Shown: positions 1 to 7,378 of the stretch, piece by piece
Numbering within the stretch: position 1 is the first letter of the stretch
Layout: every line of letters begins with the position of its first letter
From: Desulfobacterales bacterium
Lineage (GTDB): Bacteria > Desulfobacterota > DSM-4660 > Desulfatiglandales > Desulfatiglandaceae
Reading direction: 5' to 3'
Assembly: GCA_021107495.1 (NCBI GenBank)
Contig: JAIOSR010000169.1
Coordinates: 1 to 8,688 of the forward strand
Length of the DNA: 8,688 bases
Translations under genes and position numbers: made by a program
The notes under the pieces: generated by a model
What the model saw: the letters and a program-made list of their open reading frames with translations, nothing else
Database searches by the model: none
Told to the model about the DNA's origin: nothing

Positions 1-191
1 GCCACTCTGAGCCTTTCTGAAACCATTGAATCCTCACTTAATCGAAGGGCTATTTTTTAAGGTTAAAGAAATCCTTTGCCTCTGTCAAGTGTGATGCCGA
101 ACTGTTGCGGTAAATCAAACAATTGAGTTAAAATTAACATCGAGTCAAAACTATTAGTAGGGCTTACCCCCCCTTTTTTTCTGTTATTTAC
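1..191. other. Gene-poor left edge upstream of the gltB promoter
   Basis: No complete gene is visible here. On the + strand one frame stays open from the window edge to a TAA at 58-60 (19 codons, ending in the residues NRRAIF). This could be the tail of a gene lying to the left, but 19 codons are too few to identify or trust. The remainder is AT-rich and ends in a run of seven C followed by seven T (167-180). Only three-base stems can be drawn next to that run, so I do not call it a terminator. Confidence 0.4.
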
Positions 192-220
192 TTGACAAAG
201 ATGGAAAACAAGCCTAATTT
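192..220 (+). promoter_or_regulatory. Predicted sigma70-type promoter for gltBD
   Basis: A perfect -35 hexamer TTGACA (192-197) is followed by a 17-base spacer and a weak -10 TAATTT (215-220). A better-looking TTTAAT at 218-223 would need a 20-base spacer. Transcription would start near 226-228 and leave a leader of about 210 bases before the first possible gltB start. I found no sigma54 -24/-12 pair with the required GG-N10-GC spacing in the leader. The call rests on hexamer match and spacing only. Confidence 0.55.
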
Positions 221-287
221 AATCCACAATGTAAAACGGCTTCGTACAAAGGAGTGCGGGATCGTTAAGAATAAAGAGAGTAAAGAC

Positions 288-330
288 AAAGACGTTTGTA
301 CCCTTGTTCGGAGGGTTGGCGTCTTTTTTT
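288..330 (+). terminator. Terminator-like hairpin inside the gltB leader (possible attenuator)
   Basis: AAAGACG (288-294) pairs with CGTCTTT (320-326). An inner stem pairs ACCCT (300-304) with AGGGT (312-316) around a 7-base loop, with a 5x3 internal loop between the two stems. The 3' arm runs straight into a T tract (seven T, 324-330), the form of an intrinsic terminator. It lies about 60 bases after the predicted transcription start and about 107 bases before gltB, with no recognisable gene in between. It would therefore stop gltBD transcripts early unless read through or refolded, which suggests attenuation. It could instead end a transcript arriving from the left. The effector is unknown, and no known riboswitch consensus was recognised. 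Confidence 0.45.
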
Positions 331-374
331 GTTTGTGGCAGCGGCAGTATTGATAAGCCTCAAGAAGTTCCATC

Positions 375-420
375 TCCCATTCCATGTCGGAGATTCCGTC
401 TTGGCGGAGGAGTGATGGGA
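375..420 (+). promoter_or_regulatory. Alternative hairpins around a GGAGG sequence before gltB
   Basis: TCCG (395-398) can pair upstream with CGGA (388-391, 3-base loop) or downstream with CGGA (405-408, 6-base loop). The second pairing covers the start of GGAGGAG (406-412), a Shine-Dalgarno-like sequence. An outer pairing of TCCCAT (375-380) with ATGGGA (415-420) could enclose both. The GGAGG lies about 26 bases before the first gltB ATG, too far for direct use, so its role is unclear. The stems are short and could arise by chance. Confidence 0.2.
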
Positions 421-430
421 ATAGTGTGTC

Positions 431-478
431 AAATATATGAAGAAGAAAGAGAATCGTAAATATATGACAAATATATGC
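431..478 (+). repeat. Three direct copies of AAATATATG at the gltB start
   Basis: AAATATATGA occurs at 431-440 and again at 458-467. A third AAATATATG, followed by C, occupies 469-477. The first two copies each place an in-frame ATG (437 and 464) 27 bases apart, so the repeat spacing keeps the gltB reading frame. The third ATG (475) is out of frame. The repeats may be a local duplication that multiplied candidate starts or a binding site; neither can be decided here. Confidence 0.5.
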
Positions 479-3400
479 AGCAATATGTTTGGCGGTTTTC
501 CGGCAGCCAAAGGGTTATATGATCCACGGAATGAGCATGACGGCTGCGGTGTCGGATTTCTTGCTAACATTGACGCCACAAAAAGTCATGAAATTATCAA
601 GGATGGGATCAAAGTCCTAAAAAACCTTGAGCATCGCGGAGCAATCGGGGGTGACCTGAAGACGGGAGATGGCGCGGGAATCATGTTTCAGCTTCCGGAT
701 TTATTTTTACGGCGTGAATGCAAGATCAGTGGTATGTCTTTGCCCGACCCGGATACATATGGGGTGGGCATGATCTTTATGCCGCAATCTCCCGATTCGA
801 GGGCGGCATGTTCCAAAATAGTTGAAGAAACAGTTGTCTCTGAAGGTCTTAAGTTCATTGGCTGGCGGGAAGTACCGGTTGATGCCGGCTCCATTTCGGG
901 GACGGCAAAACAGCGACAGCCTGTCATAATGCAATGCTTTATCCATGGAAACGGTTTCGACAGCGCGGCCCTGGAACGAAAACTTTATGTGCTTCGCAGG
1001 CAGGTCGAGCTATTGGTAAACAGGGCCGTGGATAACGATGATACTTTCTATATCCCAAGTATGTCCTGCCGGACCATTGTTTACAAGGGTCTTTTAACGG
1101 GCAGACAGTTACCCCGCTTTTATACGGATCTGAGCCAGCCTGACATTATCAGCGCGGTTGCCGTAGTGCATCAGCGTTACAGCACCAATACTTTTCCTTC
1201 ATGGGAACTGGCACAGCCTTTCCGCTACCTTGCCCATAACGGGGAGATAAATACCCTGCGCGGCAATCTGAATCAGATCAAGTCACGCGAATCCATGCTC
1301 GAGTCAGACCTTTTCGGGTATGACATAAAGAAGGTCCTTCCTGTCATAGATGAAAGGGGCAGTGATTCATCCTGCCTTGATAATGCCATGGAACTTCTTG
1401 TAAACGCCGGTCGAGCGCTACCCCATTCTATGCTGATGCTTGTTCCCGAGGCCTGGGGTGTTAAATATCCGATGGGTCCGGATCAGCGCGGATTTTTTGA
1501 GTATCATGCGGGTCTGATGGAACCATGGGACGGCCCCGCTGCAATATCATTCTTCGATGGCGTTCAGGTCGGCGCCATTTTGGATCGCAACGGTCTTAGG
1601 CCCGCCCGTTATACAGTCACCAAGAAGGGTTTGATGGTCTTTGCCTCTGAAGCGGGTGTCCTTGACTTTTTACCCGAAGATGTCGCGGAAAAAGGGGCAT
1701 TGGGACCGGGGCAGATGATCCTGGTCGACCTGGCCAAGAAGCGAATCCTCAAAAACAGGGAAATCAAGGCACTTTTTGCCAGACGCCAACCTTATCGCAG
1801 ATGGGTTGATGAAAACAAGATTACCCTGCGAGGGTTTTATGGAAATGTTGCTTCCATCAAACCCGACTTTGACCGTCTTCTGTTTCGCCATAAGCTTTTT
1901 GGATACAGCCGTGAAGATCTTCATATGCTGATCGAGCCCATGGCCTCGAACGGACAGGAGCCGGTGGGGTCCATGGGAGCAGATACGCCTCTTGCTGTTT
2001 TTTCTGAAAAAAATCAGTTGTTGTATTCATATTTCAAACAGATTTTTGCTCAGGTGACCAACCCGGCCATTGATCCGGTTCGCGAGGAACTGGTTATGTC
2101 ACTGATGACTTTCATCGGTAATCCGGGCAACATTCTCGTTGAAATTCCCCAGAGCAGCCGTCTGATTAAATTGCAGCACCCCATCCTTGCCAATGAAGAT
2201 TTGCTTCGCATGAGGCATTTGAATGTGGATGGTTTTCACTCAAAAACCCTGCAAATGGCATTTCCCGCAGGCGGTTCCGGAGGTCAGATGGAGGTTGCCC
2301 TGGAAGATCTCTGTAAACAATGCGAAAGGGCCCTGAAGCAGGGGAAGTCTATTATCATCCTTAGTGACCGGGGGCTTTCCGAAGATTCAGCACCGATACC
2401 CTCCCTCTTAGCCGTTTCCGCTGTAAATCAGTTCCTGGTTCGCAAAGGCTTGCGGACCAACACGGGGCTGATAGTGGAGACCGGTGACGCCAGAGAAGTG
2501 ATGCACATGGCCCTGCTTTTGGGCTATGGCGCAACGGCAGTGAATCCTTATGTGGCGTTTGAGACGGTTGCCGCAATGGTTTTGAGGAGGGAGCTGATCA
2601 GAGATCTGAGTGTTGCGGTGGCCCTGGAGAACTATATCAAGGCCCTCTGTAAGGGTTTATTGAAAATTATGTCTAAGATGGGTATCTCAACGCTTAGAAG
2701 CTATCGGAGCGCACAGGTATTTGAGGCCATTGGTCTGAATAGTGACGTGGTTAACAAGTATTTTGTGGGCACCTCTTCATGTATAGAGGGTATGGGGCTT
2801 AAAGAAATTGCAACTGAGGTCAACAAACGTCATGAGGCGGCACATAACACGGCGCCGGATGTTCCCAATATCCTGCCAAGCGGGGGTCAGTACACATACC
2901 GCGTGGACGGGGAAAGGCATTTGTGGACACCGGAATCAATCAGTGCGCTTCAGCAGGCCACCAGAAAAAATGACAGTAAGCTTTATTACAAGTACGCGGA
3001 TGAGATTAACAACCAGGCCGGGAGATTGTCGACCCTTCGCGGATTGTTCCGGTTTGGAAAAACAGAGCCCGTCCCCCTGGAAGAGGTTGAACCGGCCTCC
3101 GAAATCATGAAGCGATTTGTAACAGGCGCGATGTCGTTCGGCTCCATCAGCAGAGAAGCTCACGAAACTATTGCAATTGCCATGAATCGCATAAAAGGTA
3201 TGAGCAACAGTGGTGAGGGAGGAGAGGACCCTGCCCGTTACAAACTTCTTCCAAGCGGGGATAACCGCTCAAGCGCGGTCAAGCAGGTGGCCAGCGGGCG
3301 CTTTGGGGTGACCACGGAATTCCTGGTTAATGCCAGGGAGATTCAGATCAAGGTCGCGCAGGGCGCAAAGCCAGGTGAGGGAGGACAGTTGCCCGGGCAT

Positions 3401-5020
3401 AAGGTCAATGAGGAGATTGCACGAGTACGTTATTCGACTCCGGGGGTTACTTTGATCTCGCCGCCGCCCCACCATGACATATATTCCATTGAAGATCTGG
3501 CACAGCTTATCTTTGATCTGAAGAATGTCAACCCAAAGGCACGAATCTCCGTAAAGTTAGTGTCGGAGATTGGCGTGGGGACTATTGCGGCGGGGGTATC
3601 CAAGGCACACGCCGACATGGTGCTGATCAGCGGTTATGACGGGGGTACGGGCGCATCACCCCTTTCTTCCATAAGGCACGCGGGAACGCCCTGGGAGCTG
3701 GGTCTTTCCGAAACCCAGCAGACGCTTGTCCTGAACAGTTTACGCAGCCGGATCAGGGTACAGGTGGACGGTCAAATGAAAACGGGCCGTGATGTCATTA
3801 TCGCCTCACTTTTAGGGGCGGAGGAATACGGTTTTGCCACCGCAGTCCTGATCGTATCAGGCTGTGTGATGATGAGAAAGTGCAACAAGAATATTTGTGT
3901 CGCGGGCATAGCAACACAGGATCCGGAATTGCGAAAGTTTTTTTCAGGTAAACCGGAGTATATAGAGAACTATTTCACGATGGTTGCCGAAGAAGTCCGA
4001 GAATACATGGCCGGTCTGGGGTTTCGCAAGATGGATGACCTGATCGGCAGGAGTGATCTTCTCGAAATGAGCGGGGCCGTGGATTTCTGGAAGGCTAAGG
4101 GTCTTGACTTTTCAAAGATCCTTTATCGGCCCATGATGGATGAGAATAGCCCGTCCCGCTGCATTGATGCACAGCAGCATAAAATCGAAGATGTCATGGA
4201 CAGGGAGCTCATTCTCCGTTTTAAGGATGCACTGGAGAGCAAGAAAAAGATGCGCGCGGAAGTTCCCATAAGGAATGTCAACCGAACGACCGGTGCGATG
4301 CTCTCGGGGGAGATCGTTAAACGTTACGGGAATAAGGGCCTGCCCGATGACACTATTGTGTGCACATTCAGGGGGGCCGCAGGCCAGAGCTTTGGTGCAT
4401 TCGGTGCACGAGGCCTGACCTTCATCCTGGAAGGTGAAGCCAATGATTATCTGGGCAAAGGCTTATCAGGTGGAAAAATTATTGTTAAGCCCTATTCCGG
4501 GATCGATTTTGACCCGTCCCGGAATATTGTAGCCGGGAATGTTATCCTTTATGGTGCGACCGGCGGGGAAGTGTACATCCATGGCAAAGTCGGTGAGCGG
4601 TTTGCCATCAGGAACAGCGGTGCATACGCAGTTGTGGAGGATGTAGGAGACCACGGATGTGAATACATGACAGGAGGCCGGGTAGTGATTCTTGGGCGCA
4701 CCGGGATAAATTTTGCCGCGGGAATGAGCGGTGGTATCGCTTATGTCTATGACCCGAGTGGAGGGTTTGACAGCCGCTGCAACCTGGACATGGTGGATCT
4801 GGAATCAGTGCGGGATGCGAAGGATATTGAAGAATTGAAAGGTATGATCAACCTGCATTTCAAACATACAGGTAGCAAGAAGGCAGAAGAAATACTCCTT
4901 GACTGGGATGCGTGCCTGCCGTTTTTTGTCAAGGTCTTTCCCATGGAATACCGCAGGGTTCTTGGTCAGATGAGCAAAGAAGATGAGGCAACGGTGAGGG
5001 AAGAAGTGGAGCACAAGTAG
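437..5020 (+). CDS. gltB: Glutamate synthase (GOGAT) large subunit
   Basis: Cytoplasmic alpha subunit that takes ammonia from glutamine and uses it with 2-oxoglutarate to make glutamate. Domain order is complete. The class II amidotransferase starts at Cys37 in HDGCGVGF, the expected nucleophile once the propeptide is removed, and is followed by HRGAI, TGDGAG and HNGEINTLRGN. Next come a central domain (roughly 440-740), the FMN-binding synthase domain (about 840-1215, with MSFGSIS from 899, GEGGEDP from 926 and SPPPHHD) and the C-terminal GXGXG helix domain from about 1280. The 3Fe-4S cysteines are C1143, C1149 and C1154, with the family spacing C-X5-C-X4-C. The length of 1527 residues is normal. 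The start is uncertain: ATGs at 437, 464 and 485 are in frame and none has a good ribosome site. Relatives favour a short propeptide, as with 485 (20 residues before the Cys). An in-frame TAG at 422 bars starts further upstream. Confidence 0.97.
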   Translation: MKKKENRKYMTNICSNMFGGFPAAKGLYDPRNEHDGCGVGFLANIDATKSHEIIKDGIKVLKNLEHRGAIGGDLKTGDGAGIMFQLPDLFLRRECKISGMSLPDPDTYGVGMIFMPQSPDSRAACSKIVEETVVSEGLKFIGWREVPVDAGSISGTAKQRQPVIMQCFIHGNGFDSAALERKLYVLRRQVELLVNRAVDNDDTFYIPSMSCRTIVYKGLLTGRQLPRFYTDLSQPDIISAVAVVHQRYSTNTFPSWELAQPFRYLAHNGEINTLRGNLNQIKSRESMLESDLFGYDIKKVLPVIDERGSDSSCLDNAMELLVNAGRALPHSMLMLVPEAWGVKYPMGPDQRGFFEYHAGLMEPWDGPAAISFFDGVQVGAILDRNGLRPARYTVTKKGLMVFASEAGVLDFLPEDVAEKGALGPGQMILVDLAKKRILKNREIKALFARRQPYRRWVDENKITLRGFYGNVASIKPDFDRLLFRHKLFGYSREDLHMLIEPMASNGQEPVGSMGADTPLAVFSEKNQLLYSYFKQIFAQVTNPAIDPVREELVMSLMTFIGNPGNILVEIPQSSRLIKLQHPILANEDLLRMRHLNVDGFHSKTLQMAFPAGGSGGQMEVALEDLCKQCERALKQGKSIIILSDRGLSEDSAPIPSLLAVSAVNQFLVRKGLRTNTGLIVETGDAREVMHMALLLGYGATAVNPYVAFETVAAMVLRRELIRDLSVAVALENYIKALCKGLLKIMSKMGISTLRSYRSAQVFEAIGLNSDVVNKYFVGTSSCIEGMGLKEIATEVNKRHEAAHNTAPDVPNILPSGGQYTYRVDGERHLWTPESISALQQATRKNDSKLYYKYADEINNQAGRLSTLRGLFRFGKTEPVPLEEVEPASEIMKRFVTGAMSFGSISREAHETIAIAMNRIKGMSNSGEGGEDPARYKLLPSGDNRSSAVKQVASGRFGVTTEFLVNAREIQIKVAQGAKPGEGGQLPGHKVNEEIARVRYSTPGVTLISPPPHHDIYSIEDLAQLIFDLKNVNPKARISVKLVSEIGVGTIAAGVSKAHADMVLISGYDGGTGASPLSSIRHAGTPWELGLSETQQTLVLNSLRSRIRVQVDGQMKTGRDVIIASLLGAEEYGFATAVLIVSGCVMMRKCNKNICVAGIATQDPELRKFFSGKPEYIENYFTMVAEEVREYMAGLGFRKMDDLIGRSDLLEMSGAVDFWKAKGLDFSKILYRPMMDENSPSRCIDAQQHKIEDVMDRELILRFKDALESKKKMRAEVPIRNVNRTTGAMLSGEIVKRYGNKGLPDDTIVCTFRGAAGQSFGAFGARGLTFILEGEANDYLGKGLSGGKIIVKPYSGIDFDPSRNIVAGNVILYGATGGEVYIHGKVGERFAIRNSGAYAVVEDVGDHGCEYMTGGRVVILGRTGINFAAGMSGGIAYVYDPSGGFDSRCNLDMVDLESVRDAKDIEELKGMINLHFKHTGSKKAEEILLDWDACLPFFVKVFPMEYRRVLGQMSKEDEATVREEVEHK

Positions 5021-5047
5021 ACTTCTGTCAAGGCGAAAGATTATTTA

Positions 5048-6457
5048 ATGGAATATAACCGAAAAGATCCGGGATATCGTCCCATAAATGAAAGGCTCAG
5101 GGACTACAGGGCCGTTGAACTGCAGTTGAGTCAGGACGAAATCCGAAGGCAGGCATCGCGATGCATGGATTGCGGCATACCGTTTTGTCATGCCTATGGT
5201 TGTCCGGTGTCTAATGTCATACCGGAACTGAACGCCTTTGTCTGCAAGGGCAACTGGCGGCAGGCCATGAATCTATTATTGTCTGCGGACAATTTTCCTG
5301 AATTTACCGGTCGCATCTGTCCTGCCCCCTGTGAAGGGGCCTGCGTGGCGGGAATCAGTGATGATCCCGTGACCATAAGGCAGATTGAATTGGCCATTAT
5401 TGAGAGAGGTTTCGAGAGTGGCGAGGTTGGTTCCGGCCCGCCTTCAATGCGTTATGATAATAGTGTAGCGGTTATCGGTTCAGGGCCTGCAGGATTGGCA
5501 GTGGCAGATACTCTAAACAGGGCAGGTTACCGGGTAACGGTTTATGATAACGACAGGCACCCGGGTGGTATTCTAAGGTATGGGATCCCTGATTTCAAAT
5601 TGGAGAAATGGGTAGTAGAGCGGCGCGTAAAGTTGATGGAGGATGAAGGCGTTGTTTTTGAGATGGGTGTCAATGTGGGGGAGGACATTTCCTACCGTTA
5701 TCTCAAAAAGCGTTTTGATGCCGTGTGCCTGGCCGGCGGGTCCCGTGAACCGAGGGATCTCAAAATGCCCGGACGCGAGTTAAACGGTATTCATTTTGCA
5801 ATGGACTATTTGACACAACAGAACAAAAAGATTGGCGGTGAGCCTGTTGACCCTTCGAAGTCCGTAACGGCCATGGGAAAAACCGTGATTGTGATCGGGG
5901 GCGGGGACACCGGTTCGGACTGTCTCGGAACGGCACTGCGCCAGGGAGCAAAAAAAGTCTATCAGTTTGAGATCCTGCCCAAGCCGCCTGTCAAGAGATC
6001 GCAATCAACACCGTGGCCCATGTGGCCTCTTATGTTGCGGAAAACCCATGCCCACAAAGAGGGCGGTGAGCAGCGTTGGTCAGTGATGACTGAAAAGTTT
6101 TCAGGCCATGGCGGGGTACTCAAAAAGCTTCACTGCGCTGAGGTGGAATGGAGGAGCAATGGTGCGGATACACCCGGCGTGCCTGTAAAGAGGACGGGGA
6201 CCGATTTTGAAGTAGATGCCGACCTGGTAATCCTGGCAACAGGATTTATGGGGCCGGGACGAAACAGGTTAGTTGAAGAATTGGAAATTGCGCTGGACAA
6301 TCGGGGAAATGTAAAGGCCGACGAGCGGCATATGACTAATGTGGAAGGCCTGTTTGTGGCAGGAGACATGCATCAGGGCCAGTCCCTTATTGTGCGGGCC
6401 ATTGCCGATGGCAGAAAAGCAGCGTATGGAATTATGCAGTATTTGAAGGTAAGATAG
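5048..6457 (+). CDS. gltD: Glutamate synthase small subunit (NADPH-type, FAD/Fe-S)
   Basis: Beta subunit of glutamate synthase. By family knowledge it oxidises NAD(P)H through FAD and passes electrons through iron-sulfur clusters to the FMN of GltB. The N-terminal cluster domain shows C39, C42, C47 and C52 (CMDCGIPFC then GCP) and a second group C91, C95 and C99 (CPAPCEGAC). A Rossmann FAD motif VIGSGPAGL lies at 142-150, an NAD(P)H-site motif VIGGGDTGSD at 282-291, ATGF at 397-400, and the closing FAD motif LFVAGDM at 435-441. The length of 469 residues matches the family. It begins 27 bases after the gltB stop, so it is very probably co-transcribed. The upstream AAGG (5030-5033) is about 14 bases from the ATG, a weak ribosome site. 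Related subunits occur in other oxidoreductases, but adjacency to gltB settles the role. Confidence 0.97.
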   Translation: MEYNRKDPGYRPINERLRDYRAVELQLSQDEIRRQASRCMDCGIPFCHAYGCPVSNVIPELNAFVCKGNWRQAMNLLLSADNFPEFTGRICPAPCEGACVAGISDDPVTIRQIELAIIERGFESGEVGSGPPSMRYDNSVAVIGSGPAGLAVADTLNRAGYRVTVYDNDRHPGGILRYGIPDFKLEKWVVERRVKLMEDEGVVFEMGVNVGEDISYRYLKKRFDAVCLAGGSREPRDLKMPGRELNGIHFAMDYLTQQNKKIGGEPVDPSKSVTAMGKTVIVIGGGDTGSDCLGTALRQGAKKVYQFEILPKPPVKRSQSTPWPMWPLMLRKTHAHKEGGEQRWSVMTEKFSGHGGVLKKLHCAEVEWRSNGADTPGVPVKRTGTDFEVDADLVILATGFMGPGRNRLVEELEIALDNRGNVKADERHMTNVEGLFVAGDMHQGQSLIVRAIADGRKAAYGIMQYLKVR

Positions 6458-6528
6458 TTTCACGGTAATGCACTATTTTGCCCTAAAAAATCTGCTCTTT
6501 TGGGACCGTCGAAGATCCCCGCTGCAAG

Positions 6529-6650
6529 AGTTTGAAGTGAGCTAAAGTTTGAAGTGAACTAAAGAGAAGGAGTTCTGTCAATTATATAAAACGGCGGAGC
6601 GGAGCGACTCAATAACTTTAGGCACTTTAGATCACTTTAGACACTTTCAA
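6529..6650. repeat. Inverted-repeat element with tandem 17-base units
   Basis: The left arm is two abutting 17-base copies, AGTTTGAAGTGAGCTAA (6529-6545) and AGTTTGAAGTGAACTAA (6546-6562), differing at one base. The right arm (6615-6650) repeats ACTTTAG four times with degeneration, in steps of 9-10 bases. The arms are inverted to each other: AAGTGAACTAAAG (6552-6564) matches the reverse complement of 6625-6637 at 12 of 13 bases, and 6532-6547 pairs imperfectly with 6635-6650. About 50 bases lie between the arms, including GGCGGAGCGGAGCG (6593-6606). No coding region is seen, so it looks like a small dispersed or MITE-like palindromic repeat. From memory, similar ACTTTAGGC arrays are common in Desulfobacterota spacers. 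Confidence 0.6.
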
Positions 6651-6673
6651 TTTTTGTGGTCTTAACTTAAACA

Positions 6674-6688
6674 GCCCCTTTCCGGGGC
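6674..6688. other. Small GC-rich hairpin upstream of hisH
   Basis: GCCCC (6674-6678) and GGGGC (6684-6688) form a perfect 5-base-pair stem with a TTTCC loop, about 55 bases before hisH. No T tract follows directly on the + strand, and the T-rich stretch on the - strand is interrupted. It may contribute to mRNA structure but is not a convincing terminator. Confidence 0.3.
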
Positions 6689-6742
6689 AAACAAAAACCT
6701 TTTCCTCTGGACCCGGGTATTTACTTTTATGAGTTATGAAAA

Positions 6743-7378
6743 ATGATTGCCATCATTGATTATAAGGCCGGAAACCTCAAGAGTGTGGAGCGAGCCCTGA
6801 ACAAGCTTGGATTTCCCTGCCGCATCACCAACGAAAAGAAAGAGATCTTAAGTTCGGAAAGGATAATATTTCCGGGCGTTGGCGCGGCGGGCAAGGCCAT
6901 TGAGGACCTTACACATCTTGGTCTGGATAAAACCCTAAGGCAGGCATTTGAGACAGGGAAACCCGTCTTAGGGATTTGCCTGGGCGCACAGATCATATTG
7001 GACAAAAGCGAGGAAAATAATGCCAAGTGTTTGGGTTTGATTGAGGGCAAGGTTAAATCATTTCCCTCTCCTCTTTTTTCCGTAAAAAAGGAGCGTCTGA
7101 AGATCCCCCATATGGGGTGGAACGATGTTTGTCTGATTGAAAAACATCCCGTTTTGGAAGGCATTATGCCTCGTGATGAATTCTACTTTGTCCATTCCTA
7201 TTATCCAATGCCAGCCTCTAATGAATTTATTATCGGCACCACCGATTACGGTATGGATTTCCCGTCCATTATTGGTAATAAAAATTTGCTCGCAATGCAA
7301 TTTCACCCGGAAAAAAGCGGTGAGCCGGGTCTGAGGATTTTAAAAAATTTCTGCACGTGGGACGGTCACCATGCTTAG
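6743..7378 (+). CDS. hisH: Imidazole glycerol phosphate synthase, glutaminase subunit
   Basis: Class I glutamine amidotransferase that hydrolyses glutamine and channels ammonia to HisF in histidine biosynthesis, in the cytoplasm. The catalytic triad is visible: Cys79 in GICLG, with His188 and Glu190 in QFHPEKS. Family signatures PGVGA (44-48), KIPHMGWN (120-127) and YFVHSYY (148-154) are present, and 211 residues is a normal length. The start ATG follows GAG (6731-6733) at about 9 bases, a weak ribosome site. A five-codon ORF (6729-6746) ends in an ATGA overlap with this start. The gene overlaps hisF by 8 bases, which fits the one-to-one HisHF complex and coupled translation. An O-antigen HisH2-type amidotransferase is the alternative, but the partner HisF is of the canonical histidine type. 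No other his genes are in the window. Confidence 0.95.
   Translation: MIAIIDYKAGNLKSVERALNKLGFPCRITNEKKEILSSERIIFPGVGAAGKAIEDLTHLGLDKTLRQAFETGKPVLGICLGAQIILDKSEENNAKCLGLIEGKVKSFPSPLFSVKKERLKIPHMGWNDVCLIEKHPVLEGIMPRDEFYFVHSYYPMPASNEFIIGTTDYGMDFPSIIGNKNLLAMQFHPEKSGEPGLRILKNFCTWDGHHA

Larger units (their letters stand above)
6458..6742. other. Spacer between gltD and hisH
   Basis: No gene is supported in these 285 bases. Just after gltD, ACGGT (6462-6466) can pair with ACCGT (6505-6509), stacked on CCC/GGG plus AAAA/TTTT (6481-6504). No T tract follows, so it is not a standard terminator. The inverted-repeat element occupies the middle (6529-6650). A small GC-rich hairpin, GCCCC/GGGGC, lies at 6674-6688. 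No promoter with both hexamers at proper spacing was found for hisH. Confidence 0.5.

Noticed and set aside
157..180. C7T7 run looking like a terminator tail
   Set aside because: Only three-base stems can be drawn upstream of the T run, too short to be a terminator.
229..234. ATG-TAA start-stop at the predicted 5' end of the leader
   Set aside because: It lies at or within a few bases of the predicted transcription start with no ribosome site, and six bases are expected by chance.
335..352. Sigma54-like TGGCA sequence upstream of gltB
   Set aside because: The GC that should follow the GG after ten bases is AT, so the -12 element is missing.
226..436. Glutamine riboswitch (glnA-type) in the gltB leader
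   Set aside because: I looked for the conserved core of that class and did not find it. An Rfam search would decide.
6760..7164. A 134-residue open frame on the - strand
   Set aside because: It lies entirely inside hisH, whose catalytic motifs are intact, and its translation shows no recognisable domain. It is a shadow of the real gene.
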